DNA of 38,813 nucleotides from Deltaproteobacteria bacterium (GTDB taxonomy: Bacteria; Desulfobacterota; GWC2-55-46): the NCBI GenBank assembly GCA_016218105.1, contig JACRET010000017.1, positions 1 to 38,813 of the forward strand, in the 5' to 3' direction. Below, in pieces: positions 23,970 to 31,304 of this stretch. The stretch's first letter is position 1, and each line of letters opens with the position of its first letter. The notes beneath the pieces were generated by a model. It worked only from the letters and a program-made list of their open reading frames with translations. It was not told the DNA's origin and did not search any database. The position numbers and the translations under genes are program-made.

Positions 23970-25280
23970 TCACTTCTTTTTCCTGTCCTTGAGCCTCTCG
24001 GATATTTCCTTCTCATATCCCCTGTCCGATGGTTTGTAAAAACTCCTGCCTTTCAGCTTGTCAGGCAGGTAATCCTGCTCGACAAGAGCGCCCCTGTAGC
24101 TATGGGGATATTTGTAGCCCTTTCCGTAACCCAGATCTTTCATCAGGCTTGTGGGCGCGTTCCTTATATGAAGCGGCACCGGGAGCGCGCCGTTCTTTTT
24201 GATATCCGCGAGGACTTCCAGATAGGCCATGTAAGATGCGTTGCTCTTGGGCGCCATAGCGAGATAGGTCACGCCCTGAGCAAGGGGTATCCATCCCTCA
24301 GGCATCCCGACAAAGTGGACGGCATCCTTTACCGCGAGGGCGACGTTTAACGCCCTCGGGTCGGCATTCCCGATGTCTTCCGAGGCGAATATGACCATCC
24401 TCCTTGCGATAAAGAGCGGGTCTTCCCCGGCCTCGACCATCCTTGCGAGCCAATACAGCGCCGCGTCAGGGTCGCTCCCGCGCATAGATTTGATAAACGC
24501 GGAGATGACGTTATAGTGCTCCTCTCCAGCCTTGTCATAAAGGAGCGCCTTCCTCTGCATCGCCTCCGTAGCCACTTCCATTGTGATGTGTCTTACACCG
24601 TCCGTATCCGGCCCGGTGATCATATAAGCGGTCTCAAGCGCGTTAAGCGCCGACCTGGCGTCACCCTGAGAGCCTTCGGCAATAAAATCAACGACACCTT
24701 CGTCTATCTTCGCTGGAGTTTTTCCAAGCCCGCGCTCTCTGTCCTCTGTGGCGCGCCTGAGTATCTCCTTGATGGAATCCGTTAAAAGGGCCTCTAAAAC
24801 AAGGACCTTACACCTTGAAAGCAGGGGAGCGTTCACCTCGAAGGATGGGTTTTCGGTAGTCGCGCCTATCAGGGTGATCGTGCCGTCCTCGACGCTATGG
24901 AGGAAGGCGTCCTGCTGCGCCTTATTGAACCTGTGTATCTCGTCCACAAAGAGGACGGTCTTTTTACCACGCCTCAGGTTATCCTGGGCCTCTTTTACGA
25001 CCTCCCTGATCTCTTTTACACCTGATAGGACTGCGGAGAACTCGACGAATTCAGCCTTTGACGCCTCGGCGATAATGCGCGCAAGGGTCGTCTTCCCCGT
25101 TCCCGGAGGGCCCCAGAGTATAAGGGAGGGGAGCTCTCCCCTTTTGATGACCCTGTTCAGGAATTTGCCTTCTCCGATCAGATGGGCCTGCCCCATGAAC
25201 TCTTCCAGGGTTTTAGGCCTCATCCTGCCGGCGAGCGGGGCTCCGGGGTTTGATTTTTTTTCCGATTCAAAGAGTTCCAT
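23970..25280 (-). CDS. rarA: Replication-associated recombination protein A (RarA/MgsA AAA+ ATPase)
   Basis: A 436-residue AAA+ protein. It has the N-terminal PLAGRMRPKTLEEFMGQ, Walker A GPPGTGKTT, Walker B LFVDEIHRFNKAQQD, sensor GATTENPSFEVN with arginine finger LLSRC, and the C-terminal tetramerisation/MgsA region DPDAALYWLARMVEAGEDP and ASEDIGNADP. RarA acts at stalled replication forks together with SSB and RecA. The gene is monocistronic on the minus strand, with a 221-nt gap before the bio operon leader. The start ATG lies 7 nt from an A/T-rich stretch without a clear ribosome site. Confidence 0.93.
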   Translation of the reverse strand: MELFESEKKSNPGAPLAGRMRPKTLEEFMGQAHLIGEGKFLNRVIKRGELPSLILWGPPGTGKTTLARIIAEASKAEFVEFSAVLSGVKEIREVVKEAQDNLRRGKKTVLFVDEIHRFNKAQQDAFLHSVEDGTITLIGATTENPSFEVNAPLLSRCKVLVLEALLTDSIKEILRRATEDRERGLGKTPAKIDEGVVDFIAEGSQGDARSALNALETAYMITGPDTDGVRHITMEVATEAMQRKALLYDKAGEEHYNVISAFIKSMRGSDPDAALYWLARMVEAGEDPLFIARRMVIFASEDIGNADPRALNVALAVKDAVHFVGMPEGWIPLAQGVTYLAMAPKSNASYMAYLEVLADIKKNGALPVPLHIRNAPTSLMKDLGYGKGYKYPHSYRGALVEQDYLPDKLKGRSFYKPSDRGYEKEISERLKDRKKK

Positions 25281-25341
25281 ATAAAGAGTTTACTATAATC
25301 GGTTGCCAATTGGAAGCAGGGGGCTTTGCGGGGCTTGCAGA

Positions 25342-25450
25342 TTGAAGCTCCCCGCGGCAAGCTACGGGGAAATGTAAGGAAACAATTTCTATTCGCTCGC
25401 TTGACCCCGCAGCAAGCTGCGGGGAATGCGCTCGCTATGCATATTCAATT
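25342..25450. repeat. Dispersed repeat family 2, copy 2 (inverted relative to copy 1)
   Basis: TTGAAGCTCCCCGCGGCAAG and CTACGGGGAAA begin the element. TGTAAGGAAACAATTTCTAT and TCGCTCGCTTGA follow, then a perfect hairpin CCCCGCAGC-AA-GCTGCGGGG (25405-25424), ending GAATGCGCTCGCTATGCATA and TTCAATT. It accounts for about a third of the 343-nt gap between rarA and nadD. The remainder holds the nadD promoter and short GC-rich palindrome remnants. Confidence 0.78.
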
Positions 25451-25563
25451 ACCCTGCCATAAATGGCAGGGATTGTCGGCAAGGTACTTGTTTCTTTTAT
25501 ATAGCCCGGCTTTGACCCGCCCTTAAAAGGGCGGGAATTCCGCCGGGCACCCGATTAAAACCG

Positions 25564-25592
25564 TTGACACCCTTTTTTTAATCAGTTAGCAT
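25564..25592 (+). promoter_or_regulatory. Promoter of the nadD-gpmI operon
   Basis: TTGACA (25564-25569), a 17-nt spacer and TAGCAT (25587-25592). It lies 31 nt upstream of the nadD start codon. Confidence 0.55.
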
Positions 25593-25623
25593 GGTTGTCC
25601 AATTTTCTTAAGAGGAAGGCGTA

Positions 25624-26271
25624 ATGCGGAAAGCTATTTTTGGAGGGACGTTCAACCCTATCCACTACGGGCATTTAAGGATAGCCGAAGAGGCGAGGGA
25701 GGCCTTGAGCCTCGACAGGGTCATATTCATACCGACCTCTATTACCCCTCATAAGGCCGGTGAAATCCTCACAAGCCCTGAAGACCGTCTGGAGATGGTC
25801 AATATATCCATAAAGGATAATCCGGGGTTTGAGGTCTCCGATATTGAGATAAGGCGGGGCGGAAGGTCTTATACCATAGACACGGTAACGGAACTTAAGG
25901 AGCAGGGAGGGGCTGAACTCAGGTTAAGCCTGATAATTGGCAATGATTCTTTTAACGACATTACCACCTGGTGCGAATTCGAGAAGCTCTTCACGCTCGC
26001 CGACTTTATTATAGTGCCAAGACCCGGCTACCCGGTCAAAAAGCCCGGAGAGGTGCTGCCTGTTGAATTGGCAAGGAAGTTCTGGTATGATCCTAAAACA
26101 GGCGCCTTCCAGAATTCTTATGGAAATACTCTTACTTACCTGAATACGACTCTTATGGACATATCCTCATCAGATATACGGAGTGGAATAAAAGAAGGCC
26201 GCTCGGTCAGATACCTTCTGCCGGATGCGGCCACAGGATACATCAATAAAAAGGGGCTCTACAGGTCTTAA
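25624..26271 (+). CDS. nadD: Nicotinate-nucleotide adenylyltransferase
   Basis: A 215-residue nucleotidyltransferase with N-terminal GGTFNPIHYGH (HxGH at H14-H17), substrate region DNPGFEVSDIEIRRGGRSYT, and the C-terminal SSDIRSGIKEGRSVRYLLP corresponding to the ISSTxIR motif. It adenylates nicotinate mononucleotide in NAD synthesis. It leads an operon with rsfS, rlmH, a LapA/LapB fusion and gpmI. The ATG has an AGAGGAAGG ribosome site. Confidence 0.95.
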   Translation: MRKAIFGGTFNPIHYGHLRIAEEAREALSLDRVIFIPTSITPHKAGEILTSPEDRLEMVNISIKDNPGFEVSDIEIRRGGRSYTIDTVTELKEQGGAELRLSLIIGNDSFNDITTWCEFEKLFTLADFIIVPRPGYPVKKPGEVLPVELARKFWYDPKTGAFQNSYGNTLTYLNTTLMDISSSDIRSGIKEGRSVRYLLPDAATGYINKKGLYRS

Positions 26272-26286
26272 TAACACCGACAAGAC

Positions 26287-26316
26287 GCGCAGGTTTTTTT
26301 AGAGAAAAACTTGTGC
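26287..26316 (+). other. Intercistronic hairpin between nadD and rsfS
   Basis: GCGCAGGTTTTT (26287-26298) pairs with AAAAACTTGTGC (26305-26316) through 10 Watson-Crick and 2 G-U pairs. It lies 16 nt after the nadD stop. No T-run follows, so a processing or stability element is more likely than a terminator. Confidence 0.4.
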
Positions 26317-26349
26317 CGGCTTTAAAACGCTGATTACAGGAGAAATAAA

Positions 26350-26754
26350 CTGGAACCGAAGAAGAAAGCGCTCGAGATAGCCAGGCTGGCTCTCGAGAAA
26401 CAGGCGGAAAAGGTCATAATACTTAATATCAAGAAGCTCTCGTCTTTCGCTGATTACCTGCTCATATGCAGCGCTGGATCTGAGAGGCAGGTGCAGGCCA
26501 TAGCTGATTCCATTGAGGGAGGCCTTAGAGAACTCGGGGAGCGGCCGCTTGGCAGCGAAGGCAAAGTGGAAGGCCGGTGGGCGCTGCTTGATTATAATGA
26601 CGTAGTGGCCCATATATTCCTGGAACCGGTGAGGGTCTTCTACGACCTTGAAGGGCTCTGGGCGGAAGCCCCCACGCTCGTGGTAAAGGATAAGGCTAAA
26701 CCAAAAACCAAGGCTACGAAGGCTCCCCGCAAAGGCAAGGGCGGGAAAGAATAA
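26350..26754 (+). CDS. rsfS: Ribosomal silencing factor RsfS (CTG start)
   Basis: A 134-residue protein with the RsfS (Iojap/DUF143) core: KALEIARLALEKQAEKVIIL, SSFADYLLICSAGSERQVQA, GRWALLDYNDVVAHIFLEPV and RVFYDLEGLW. RsfS binds L14 on the 50S subunit and blocks subunit joining during starvation. A Lys-rich tail (KAKPKTKATKAPRKGKGGKE) is appended. In this frame there is no ATG, GTG or TTG before the conserved N-terminus, and an upstream stop at 26323 limits the extension. The best start is CTG 26350-26352, placed 9 nt after AGGAG (26338-26341 plus G). An ATG at 26491 would delete a third of the domain. Confidence 0.85.
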   Translation: MEPKKKALEIARLALEKQAEKVIILNIKKLSSFADYLLICSAGSERQVQAIADSIEGGLRELGERPLGSEGKVEGRWALLDYNDVVAHIFLEPVRVFYDLEGLWAEAPTLVVKDKAKPKTKATKAPRKGKGGKE

Positions 26755-26773
26755 TTGCTTTCGCAATTTTAAT

Positions 26774-27253
26774 TTGAAGATAACCTTTATCTCTGTCGGC
26801 CAGGTCAAAAAGCGATATGTAAAAGAAGGCGTGGATGAATACCTTAAGAGGATAAAGAAGCATTCGCCGGTAGACGTCATCGACATAAAAGAGGAGTCCG
26901 CCTCCATAAAGATGCCCGTCATGGAAGTCCTTAAAAGGGAAGGGGAGCGGATACTCTATAAGATAAGGCCCGGGGAATACATTGTGGCGCTTTCGGACAA
27001 TGGCAAGAACTTAAGCTCCTTGGAATTCGCGGAGTTTATAGGTAATATCCTCTCCGGCGGCACTGGGAGCAGAAAAGGCATAACTTTCATAATAGGCGGG
27101 CCCTTCGGCCTCCATAAAGACGTAACAGGCGCGGCGCATTTCAAGCTGGCGCTATCCAAGATGACTTTCCCGCACGACCTGGCGAGGCTTGTATTGGCGG
27201 AGCAGGTCTACAGGGCCTTTACGATACTCAGGAATGAGCCTTACTCGCATTAG
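26774..27253 (+). CDS. rlmH: 23S rRNA (pseudouridine1915-N3)-methyltransferase
   Basis: A 159-residue SPOUT-class methyltransferase of normal RlmH length. It begins MKITFISVGQVKKRYVKEG and contains the SAM-knot motif FIIGGPFGLHKDV and the C-terminal TFPHDLARLVLAEQVYRAFT and ILRNEPYSH. It methylates pseudouridine 1915 in helix 69. The start is TTG at 26774; no clear ribosome site is present. A small ATTGC/GCAAT hairpin with a T-run (26753-26770) precedes it, overlapping the rsfS stop, and may reduce expression. Confidence 0.93.
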   Translation: MKITFISVGQVKKRYVKEGVDEYLKRIKKHSPVDVIDIKEESASIKMPVMEVLKREGERILYKIRPGEYIVALSDNGKNLSSLEFAEFIGNILSGGTGSRKGITFIIGGPFGLHKDVTGAAHFKLALSKMTFPHDLARLVLAEQVYRAFTILRNEPYSH

Positions 27254-27261
27254 ACAGGCAT

Positions 27262-28602
27262 ATGTATACTAAAATCCTACTAGTAGTAGTCATAGTCATA
27301 TTAAGCTCCTTCTTCTACCTGCATACCCAGAACCCGGGTACGGTCACCTTCGTGGTTTCAAGCGAGCACACCTATGTGCTTCCGGCAACCCTTCTTTTAT
27401 TCGCGGGCTTTTTCGCAGGGGTAGTGCTGGCGGTGCTCAATTCCTTATTGGTCGATGCCAAGAGGGCCATAAAGGATATGAGCGCGAGGCGTGACAAAAA
27501 GATAATCACTCAAGCCGATGATAATTACCGCAAGGGAACCGAGCTTCTTGTGAAGGGAGACACCGCCGGGGCGAGGGAGCTTATCGAGAAGGCGCTCAAG
27601 GCCAAACCTTCCGATACAGGGATGACCATAAGCCTTTCAGAGACCTATATCCGCGAGAATAAGCCCAAAGAGGCGTTGAGCATCCTTGAGAGCGGACAGC
27701 TTAATAACCCCGCCTCGATAGGCGTTTTGATAGCCCTGGCAAAGTGCGCCAACGATTCGGGAGATACCTTCAGGGCCTCCAAGGCGTATGAAGAAGTCTT
27801 GAAGATAGACTCCAAAAATCCGTACGCGCTGAGGAAGCTCAGGGATTTCAGGATAAAAGAGGGAAGGTGGTCTGAAGCCGCGTCCCTTCAAAAGGCCGTA
27901 GTTGAATCGGATTTCGATTCGGCGCAGGCCGCTAACGATAAGAAGCTCCTGACAGGCCTTTTATTCGAGGCGGCGAGCCAGTCCGTGCTTGAAGGAAAGC
28001 TGAATGAATCCATCTCTAAAATAAAAGAGATATTGAAAAATGACGACTCATTTATGCCCGCGCATATCCTCCTTGGGGAGGTTATGTCAAGGCAGGGCAA
28101 TGTGGGGAGCGCGATAAAGGTCTGGGAGAAGGCGTTATACAAGTACCCTGATTCCGAGCCCCTGATGCTTAAGCTTGAGGACATATACATAAAGGAATCC
28201 GCCCCGGACAGGATACTCGAGAAATACCAGAAAGAGATAATAGCGCGGCCGAACGACGTGAATTTACGGCTGCTTCTTTCACGGCTGTATCTGAGGCTTG
28301 AGATGGTGGATAACGCCATAGAAGAGCTTGAGAGGCTCCAGCTTGAGGGAGAGGACACCTTCTATCCGCAGATATTGCTCGGTGAGGCATGCCTCCGTAG
28401 AAAGCAGAACGGCAAGGCGGCCCACCTCTTTCAGAAGGCGCTTGGACTTAACAGGGAATTCCTTCCTCCCTTTTTCTGCTCGCATTGCAGCCATGACGCC
28501 AAGACATGGACCCCCAGATGTCCTTCCTGCGGAGAGTGGAATACGCTTTCGATGAGCAGCTCGCTTTCCGCCCATAAGGCGACCCAGACAAAAGCCAGAT
28601 AG
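27262..28602 (+). CDS. lapB: LapA-LapB fusion: membrane anchor, TPR repeats and C-terminal zinc ribbon
   Basis: A 446-residue protein. The N-terminus resembles LapA (DUF1049): TM1 about 5-20, NPGTVTFVVSS, TM2 about 41-63, then a basic segment. Roughly eight TPR-like helical pairs follow (about 85-400). The C-terminus has a rubredoxin-like zinc ribbon C406/C409/C420/C423 (FFCSHCSHDA, RCPSCGEWN), the hallmark of LapB (YciM). In enterobacteria separate LapA and LapB proteins act at the inner membrane, and LapB guides LpxC turnover by FtsH to balance LPS synthesis. Here both modules are one chain. It starts 8 nt after rlmH and is followed by gpmI after 39 nt, so it is in the same operon. Confidence 0.85.
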   Translation: MYTKILLVVVIVILSSFFYLHTQNPGTVTFVVSSEHTYVLPATLLLFAGFFAGVVLAVLNSLLVDAKRAIKDMSARRDKKIITQADDNYRKGTELLVKGDTAGARELIEKALKAKPSDTGMTISLSETYIRENKPKEALSILESGQLNNPASIGVLIALAKCANDSGDTFRASKAYEEVLKIDSKNPYALRKLRDFRIKEGRWSEAASLQKAVVESDFDSAQAANDKKLLTGLLFEAASQSVLEGKLNESISKIKEILKNDDSFMPAHILLGEVMSRQGNVGSAIKVWEKALYKYPDSEPLMLKLEDIYIKESAPDRILEKYQKEIIARPNDVNLRLLLSRLYLRLEMVDNAIEELERLQLEGEDTFYPQILLGEACLRRKQNGKAAHLFQKALGLNREFLPPFFCSHCSHDAKTWTPRCPSCGEWNTLSMSSSLSAHKATQTKAR

Positions 28603-28641
28603 CATAAATCCTGATAGAATAATCTGATAGGAGGCGAATTC

Positions 28642-30168
28642 GTGAAACCCGTTTGCCTTATAGTTATGGACGGCTGGGGCATAAACCCCGATAAAAAAGG
28701 GAACGCCACAAGGCTCGCCGATCTGCCGAACCTCACGAGGCTCTATCAGGAGTATCCCGGAACCGCCCTCGACACCTCCGGCCTCGCCGTGGGTCTGCCT
28801 CCGGGCCAGATGGGCAACTCTGAAGTCGGGCAGTTGACTATGGGGGCGGGCCGGGTTATTTATCAGGAGCTTACGAGGATCGGGAAAGCGATCGAGGACG
28901 GCGAGTTCCATGAGAACGCTATGCTCGATGAGCTCTTTTCCTATCTTAAGGATAAGGACAAGGCACTCCATGTAATGGGCCTTCTTTCTGACGGAGGGGT
29001 TCACAGCCACATCTGCCATTTATACGCGATCCTCGACGCGGCGAAGAAAAAGGGCCTTTCAAAGGTATATATACATGCCTTTCTTGACGGAAGGGACACC
29101 CCGCCGGCAAGCGGAGCGGGGTATATGGAAGAGCTTGTATCATACATGAACAAAAACGGCGTCGGAAGGGTCGCTTCAGTATCCGGGCGCTACTACGCGA
29201 TGGACAGGGACAACAGATGGGAACGGGTGGAGAAGGCGTATAACGCGATAGCTAAAGGCGAGGGCAGGAAGGCCGCCGACCCTGTCGCCGCGATAAAAGA
29301 ATCATACGGGAAAGGCGAAACAGACGAGTTCTTTACGCCTACGGTCATGGAAGGCGGCGGCGGCCCGGTAAATGTCTCTGACAACGACGCGGTCTTTTTC
29401 TTTAATTTCAGGGCCGACAGGGCTCGCGAGATAACAAAGCCGTTCGTGCTCGATGATTTTGACGGGTTCAAGAGGGGAGAGAGGCCCCGCATCGTCCAGT
29501 TCATCTGCATGACCGAATACGAACAGAAGCTCAATCTGCCCGTGCTTTTCAAGCCGCAGGATATAAAAAATATCCTCGGCGAGGTTTTAAGCAAGGCGGG
29601 CATAAAACAGTTCAGGGTAAGCGAAACCGAGAAGTACGCCCATGTGACCTTCTTTTTTAACGGAGGCAAGGAAGCGCCTTTTCCGGGAGAGGACAGGGTG
29701 CTTATACCTTCCGTAAAAGATGTGCCAACGTATGATCTGAGCCCTGAGATGCGCGCGTTGGAGATCGCCGGTACGGCCGTTGAGAAGATTGAAAAAGGCG
29801 GCTACGGGTTTATGCTCATGAACTTCGCCAACGGCGATATGGTGGGGCACACGGGAGTGTTGGATGCCGCGATAAAGGCCTGCGGGACGGTCGATAAGGC
29901 TATCGGCATCGTCGTGGGCGCGGCGCTTAAGATGGGCTGGGCCTGCATAATCACTTCAGACCACGGCAACGCCGAGCAGATGGTTGATCCGGAAACCAAC
30001 GAGCCTTTTACCGCGCATACGACGAACCGCGTCCCGTTTATCCTTGTCGATGGCGGCAAAAAAGACGTTAAGCTTAAGTCCGGGGGGCTGCAGGATGTGG
30101 CCCCTACGGTACTGAAGCTCCTTGAGATAGAGTCCCCCGAAGAGATGAAGGGCGAGCCGCTTTTTTAA
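28642..30168 (+). CDS. gpmI: 2,3-bisphosphoglycerate-independent phosphoglycerate mutase
   Basis: A 508-residue alkaline-phosphatase-superfamily enzyme of standard iPGM length. The metal-binding D10 lies in MDGWG and the phospho-serine nucleophile S60 in QMGNSEVGQL. Other signatures are FLDGRDTPPAS, SGRYYAMDRDNRW, NFRADRAREI, NGDMVGHTG and TSDHGNAEQM. It interconverts 3- and 2-phosphoglycerate in glycolysis. The start is GTG 28642, with AGGAGG 7 nt upstream. It is the last gene of the nadD operon; a convergent small gene follows 24 nt later. Confidence 0.96.
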   Translation: MKPVCLIVMDGWGINPDKKGNATRLADLPNLTRLYQEYPGTALDTSGLAVGLPPGQMGNSEVGQLTMGAGRVIYQELTRIGKAIEDGEFHENAMLDELFSYLKDKDKALHVMGLLSDGGVHSHICHLYAILDAAKKKGLSKVYIHAFLDGRDTPPASGAGYMEELVSYMNKNGVGRVASVSGRYYAMDRDNRWERVEKAYNAIAKGEGRKAADPVAAIKESYGKGETDEFFTPTVMEGGGGPVNVSDNDAVFFFNFRADRAREITKPFVLDDFDGFKRGERPRIVQFICMTEYEQKLNLPVLFKPQDIKNILGEVLSKAGIKQFRVSETEKYAHVTFFFNGGKEAPFPGEDRVLIPSVKDVPTYDLSPEMRALEIAGTAVEKIEKGGYGFMLMNFANGDMVGHTGVLDAAIKACGTVDKAIGIVVGAALKMGWACIITSDHGNAEQMVDPETNEPFTAHTTNRVPFILVDGGKKDVKLKSGGLQDVAPTVLKLLEIESPEEMKGEPLF

Positions 30169-30181
30169 AACTGAAGGTCTA

Positions 30182-30205
30182 AAGAAGGATTTTTATACCC
30201 TTCTT
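30182..30205. terminator. Weak shared hairpin between gpmI and the DUF3553 gene
   Basis: AAGAAGG (30182-30188) and CCTTCTT (30199-30205) form a 7-bp stem with a 10-nt loop. It overlaps the last codons of the convergent minus-strand gene. It is the only candidate terminator in this junction. Confidence 0.3.
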
Positions 30206-30417
30206 ACCCCTGCGTGATAGCAGCAGCAGAGGCTTTCAAGATTATTGTCGAACGTCTTGTTCCCGCCGTATTTGAATTCGACCCGCACTATGCTTATTCC
30301 GCCGGGGATGGTAGAGTTCATCTCCTCGACCACTTTGCCTACACCCCATTCAGGGTGCCTCAAGTGGATCACCGCCTCACCTGCCGTGAGATAAAGTTTT
30401 CTTATCTCGCTGTTCAT
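30193..30417 (-). CDS. DUF3553-like small protein
   Basis: A 74-residue protein with VIHLRHPEWGVGKVVEE, ISIVRVEFKYGGNKTFD and a cysteine run, SLCCCYH, near the end. The HPEWGVGKV-x-VxF pattern matches DUF3553 proteins and the SH3-like CarD/Tudor-type N-terminal fold. I chose ATG 30415-30417, with GAGG 7 nt upstream, over the TTG immediately before it. It has its own promoter. Function is unknown; the neighbours give no clue. Confidence 0.72.
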   Translation of the reverse strand: MNSEIRKLYLTAGEAVIHLRHPEWGVGKVVEEMNSTIPGGISIVRVEFKYGGNKTFDNNLESLCCCYHAGVRRV

Positions 30418-30433
30418 CAAATGCCTCTAATCA

Positions 30434-30462
30434 ATTGTGCTGCTTTTATCAATTGTCGTCAA
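30434..30462 (-). promoter_or_regulatory. Promoter of the DUF3553 gene
   Basis: On the minus strand: TTGACG (30462-30457), a 17-nt spacer and CACAAT (30439-30434). It lies 17 nt upstream of the start codon. Confidence 0.5.
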
Positions 30463-30567
30463 GTACAAAACACCTTCCCGGATACACTGCCGTTTCCCTT
30501 TTTGCGTCAGGTCTTCTTGACAAAAAAAAGCTAAAGTTGGATAATTGAAATGAATGGCGAAGATTTC

Positions 30568-30653
30568 TGCGGCTTGCCGCAGCGAACTAATTGAATATGC
30601 ATAATATGCATAGCGAGCGCATTCCCCGCATCTTGCCGCGGGGGGCTTCAATC
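30568..30653. repeat. Dispersed repeat family 2, copy 3 (short form)
   Basis: It comprises a perfect hairpin CTGCGGC-TT-GCCGCAG (30568-30583), then TTGAATATGCATAATATGCA and TAGCGAGCGCATTCCCCGCA, a degraded CGCGGGG arm, and GGCTTCAAT. It fills the gap between the divergent DUF3553 and EF-like genes. Nothing else is seen there apart from the promoter of the former. Confidence 0.7.
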
Positions 30654-30694
30654 GCAGTTCCTCCGAAAACGCTCAATTCAATAAGGAGGCGCGT

Positions 30695-30964
30695 ATGCAA
30701 GAGGATAGAATAGGGACGATCAGCCATTATTACTCGCACCTCGGTGTAGCGGCGATAAGCCTTGACGGAGAGCTTAGGGTAGGCGACATGATACACATCA
30801 AAGGCCATACGTCAGATTTTGTCCAGAACGTGGATTCTATCGAGGTGGCTCACCATCAGGTCGAAACAGCCGGTAAGGGCGATAAGATAGGGATAAGGGT
30901 CAAAGAGCACACCAGGGTGCACGATACCGTTTACAGGGTCACAGGGGAGAGAGATGCCGCTTAA
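30695..30964 (+). CDS. Translation-elongation-factor-like protein (EF-Tu domain 2 fold)
   Basis: An 89-residue beta-barrel protein. RIGTISHYYSHLGVAAISLD, LRVGDMIHIKGHTSDFVQNV and VKEHTRVHDTVYRVT follow the pattern of stand-alone EF-Tu domain-2-like proteins found in many bacteria and archaea. These are sometimes encoded next to U32 peptidases. No GTPase domain is present, so it cannot act as a translation factor itself; its role is unknown. An ideal AAGGAGG lies 6 nt before the ATG. The next gene overlaps its end by 11 nt. Confidence 0.82.
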   Translation: MQEDRIGTISHYYSHLGVAAISLDGELRVGDMIHIKGHTSDFVQNVDSIEVAHHQVETAGKGDKIGIRVKEHTRVHDTVYRVTGERDAA

Positions 30965-31124
30965 AGAATCTTACAGTTACCTGACATGTCCGATGTGTGA
31001 CGTGGAAGTGCCTATGTCCGGGGATGAAAAGGTAGGGGAGCAGGTATTCTGTCCCTATTGCCAGGCCCCGCTGGCCCTTCGTAAAAAGAAGACGGATGAA
31101 TTGTACCTCGAAGAGGATTATTGA
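30954..31124 (+). CDS. LysW-like 56-residue zinc ribbon
   Basis: A 56-residue protein with two knuckles, C12-P-M-C15 and C33-P-Y-C36, separated by 17 residues (DVEVPMSGDEKVGEQVF). The stretch SGDEKVGEQVFCPYC resembles LysW, the amino-group carrier of lysine and arginine synthesis (PEDAEVGEIVECPxC). The acidic tail LYLEEDY resembles LysW's EDWGE end but stops at Tyr and lacks the terminal Glu that carries the substrate. It may be a LysW homologue with another role or a simple zinc ribbon. It overlaps the preceding gene by 11 nt, so the two are translationally coupled, and a strong terminator follows. Confidence 0.75.
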   Translation: MPLKESYSYLTCPMCDVEVPMSGDEKVGEQVFCPYCQAPLALRKKKTDELYLEEDY

Positions 31125-31156
31125 GGCTCCATTAAGCTGATGGTGATTTGGTTTTC

Positions 31157-31199
31157 AGGATGAGGGCGGCAAATTTTTTGCCGCCCTCATCCTTTTTAG
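31157..31199 (+). terminator. Strong Rho-independent terminator
   Basis: A perfect 17-bp stem (31157-31173 with 31177-31193, GGATGAGGGCGGCAAA paired), a 3-nt loop and the T-rich tail TTTTTAG. It ends the EF-like/zinc-ribbon transcript. Confidence 0.92.
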
Positions 31200-31230
31200 T
31201 TTTAAGGGTCTCTTAATCAGGGATGTCTAT

Positions 31231-31266
31231 AATAGGAGTTGTAATAGGAGTTGTAATAGGAGTTGT
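31231..31266 (+). repeat. Three perfect tandem copies of a 12-bp unit
   Basis: AATAGGAGTTGT is repeated exactly three times (31231, 31243, 31255). The first copy overlaps a TATAAT (31228-31233) that may be the -10 of the following microprotein gene, so the repeats would lie at or just after transcription start. Each unit contains AGGAG. It is followed by an AAGGCC/GGCCTT stem (31267-31286). Confidence 0.85.
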
Positions 31267-31304
31267 AAGGCCGATCCATAGGCCTTCTTCAGGAGGTGAT
31301 AAAA

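Noticed and set aside
28279-29019. A 246-codon minus-strand frame
   Set aside because: It lies antisense across the lapB and gpmI genes, whose motifs are certain; its translation resembles nothing.
31231-31266. Tandem repeats considered as a CRISPR or phage attachment array
   Set aside because: The 12-bp units are directly adjacent with no spacers, only three copies exist, and no cas or integrase gene is nearby.
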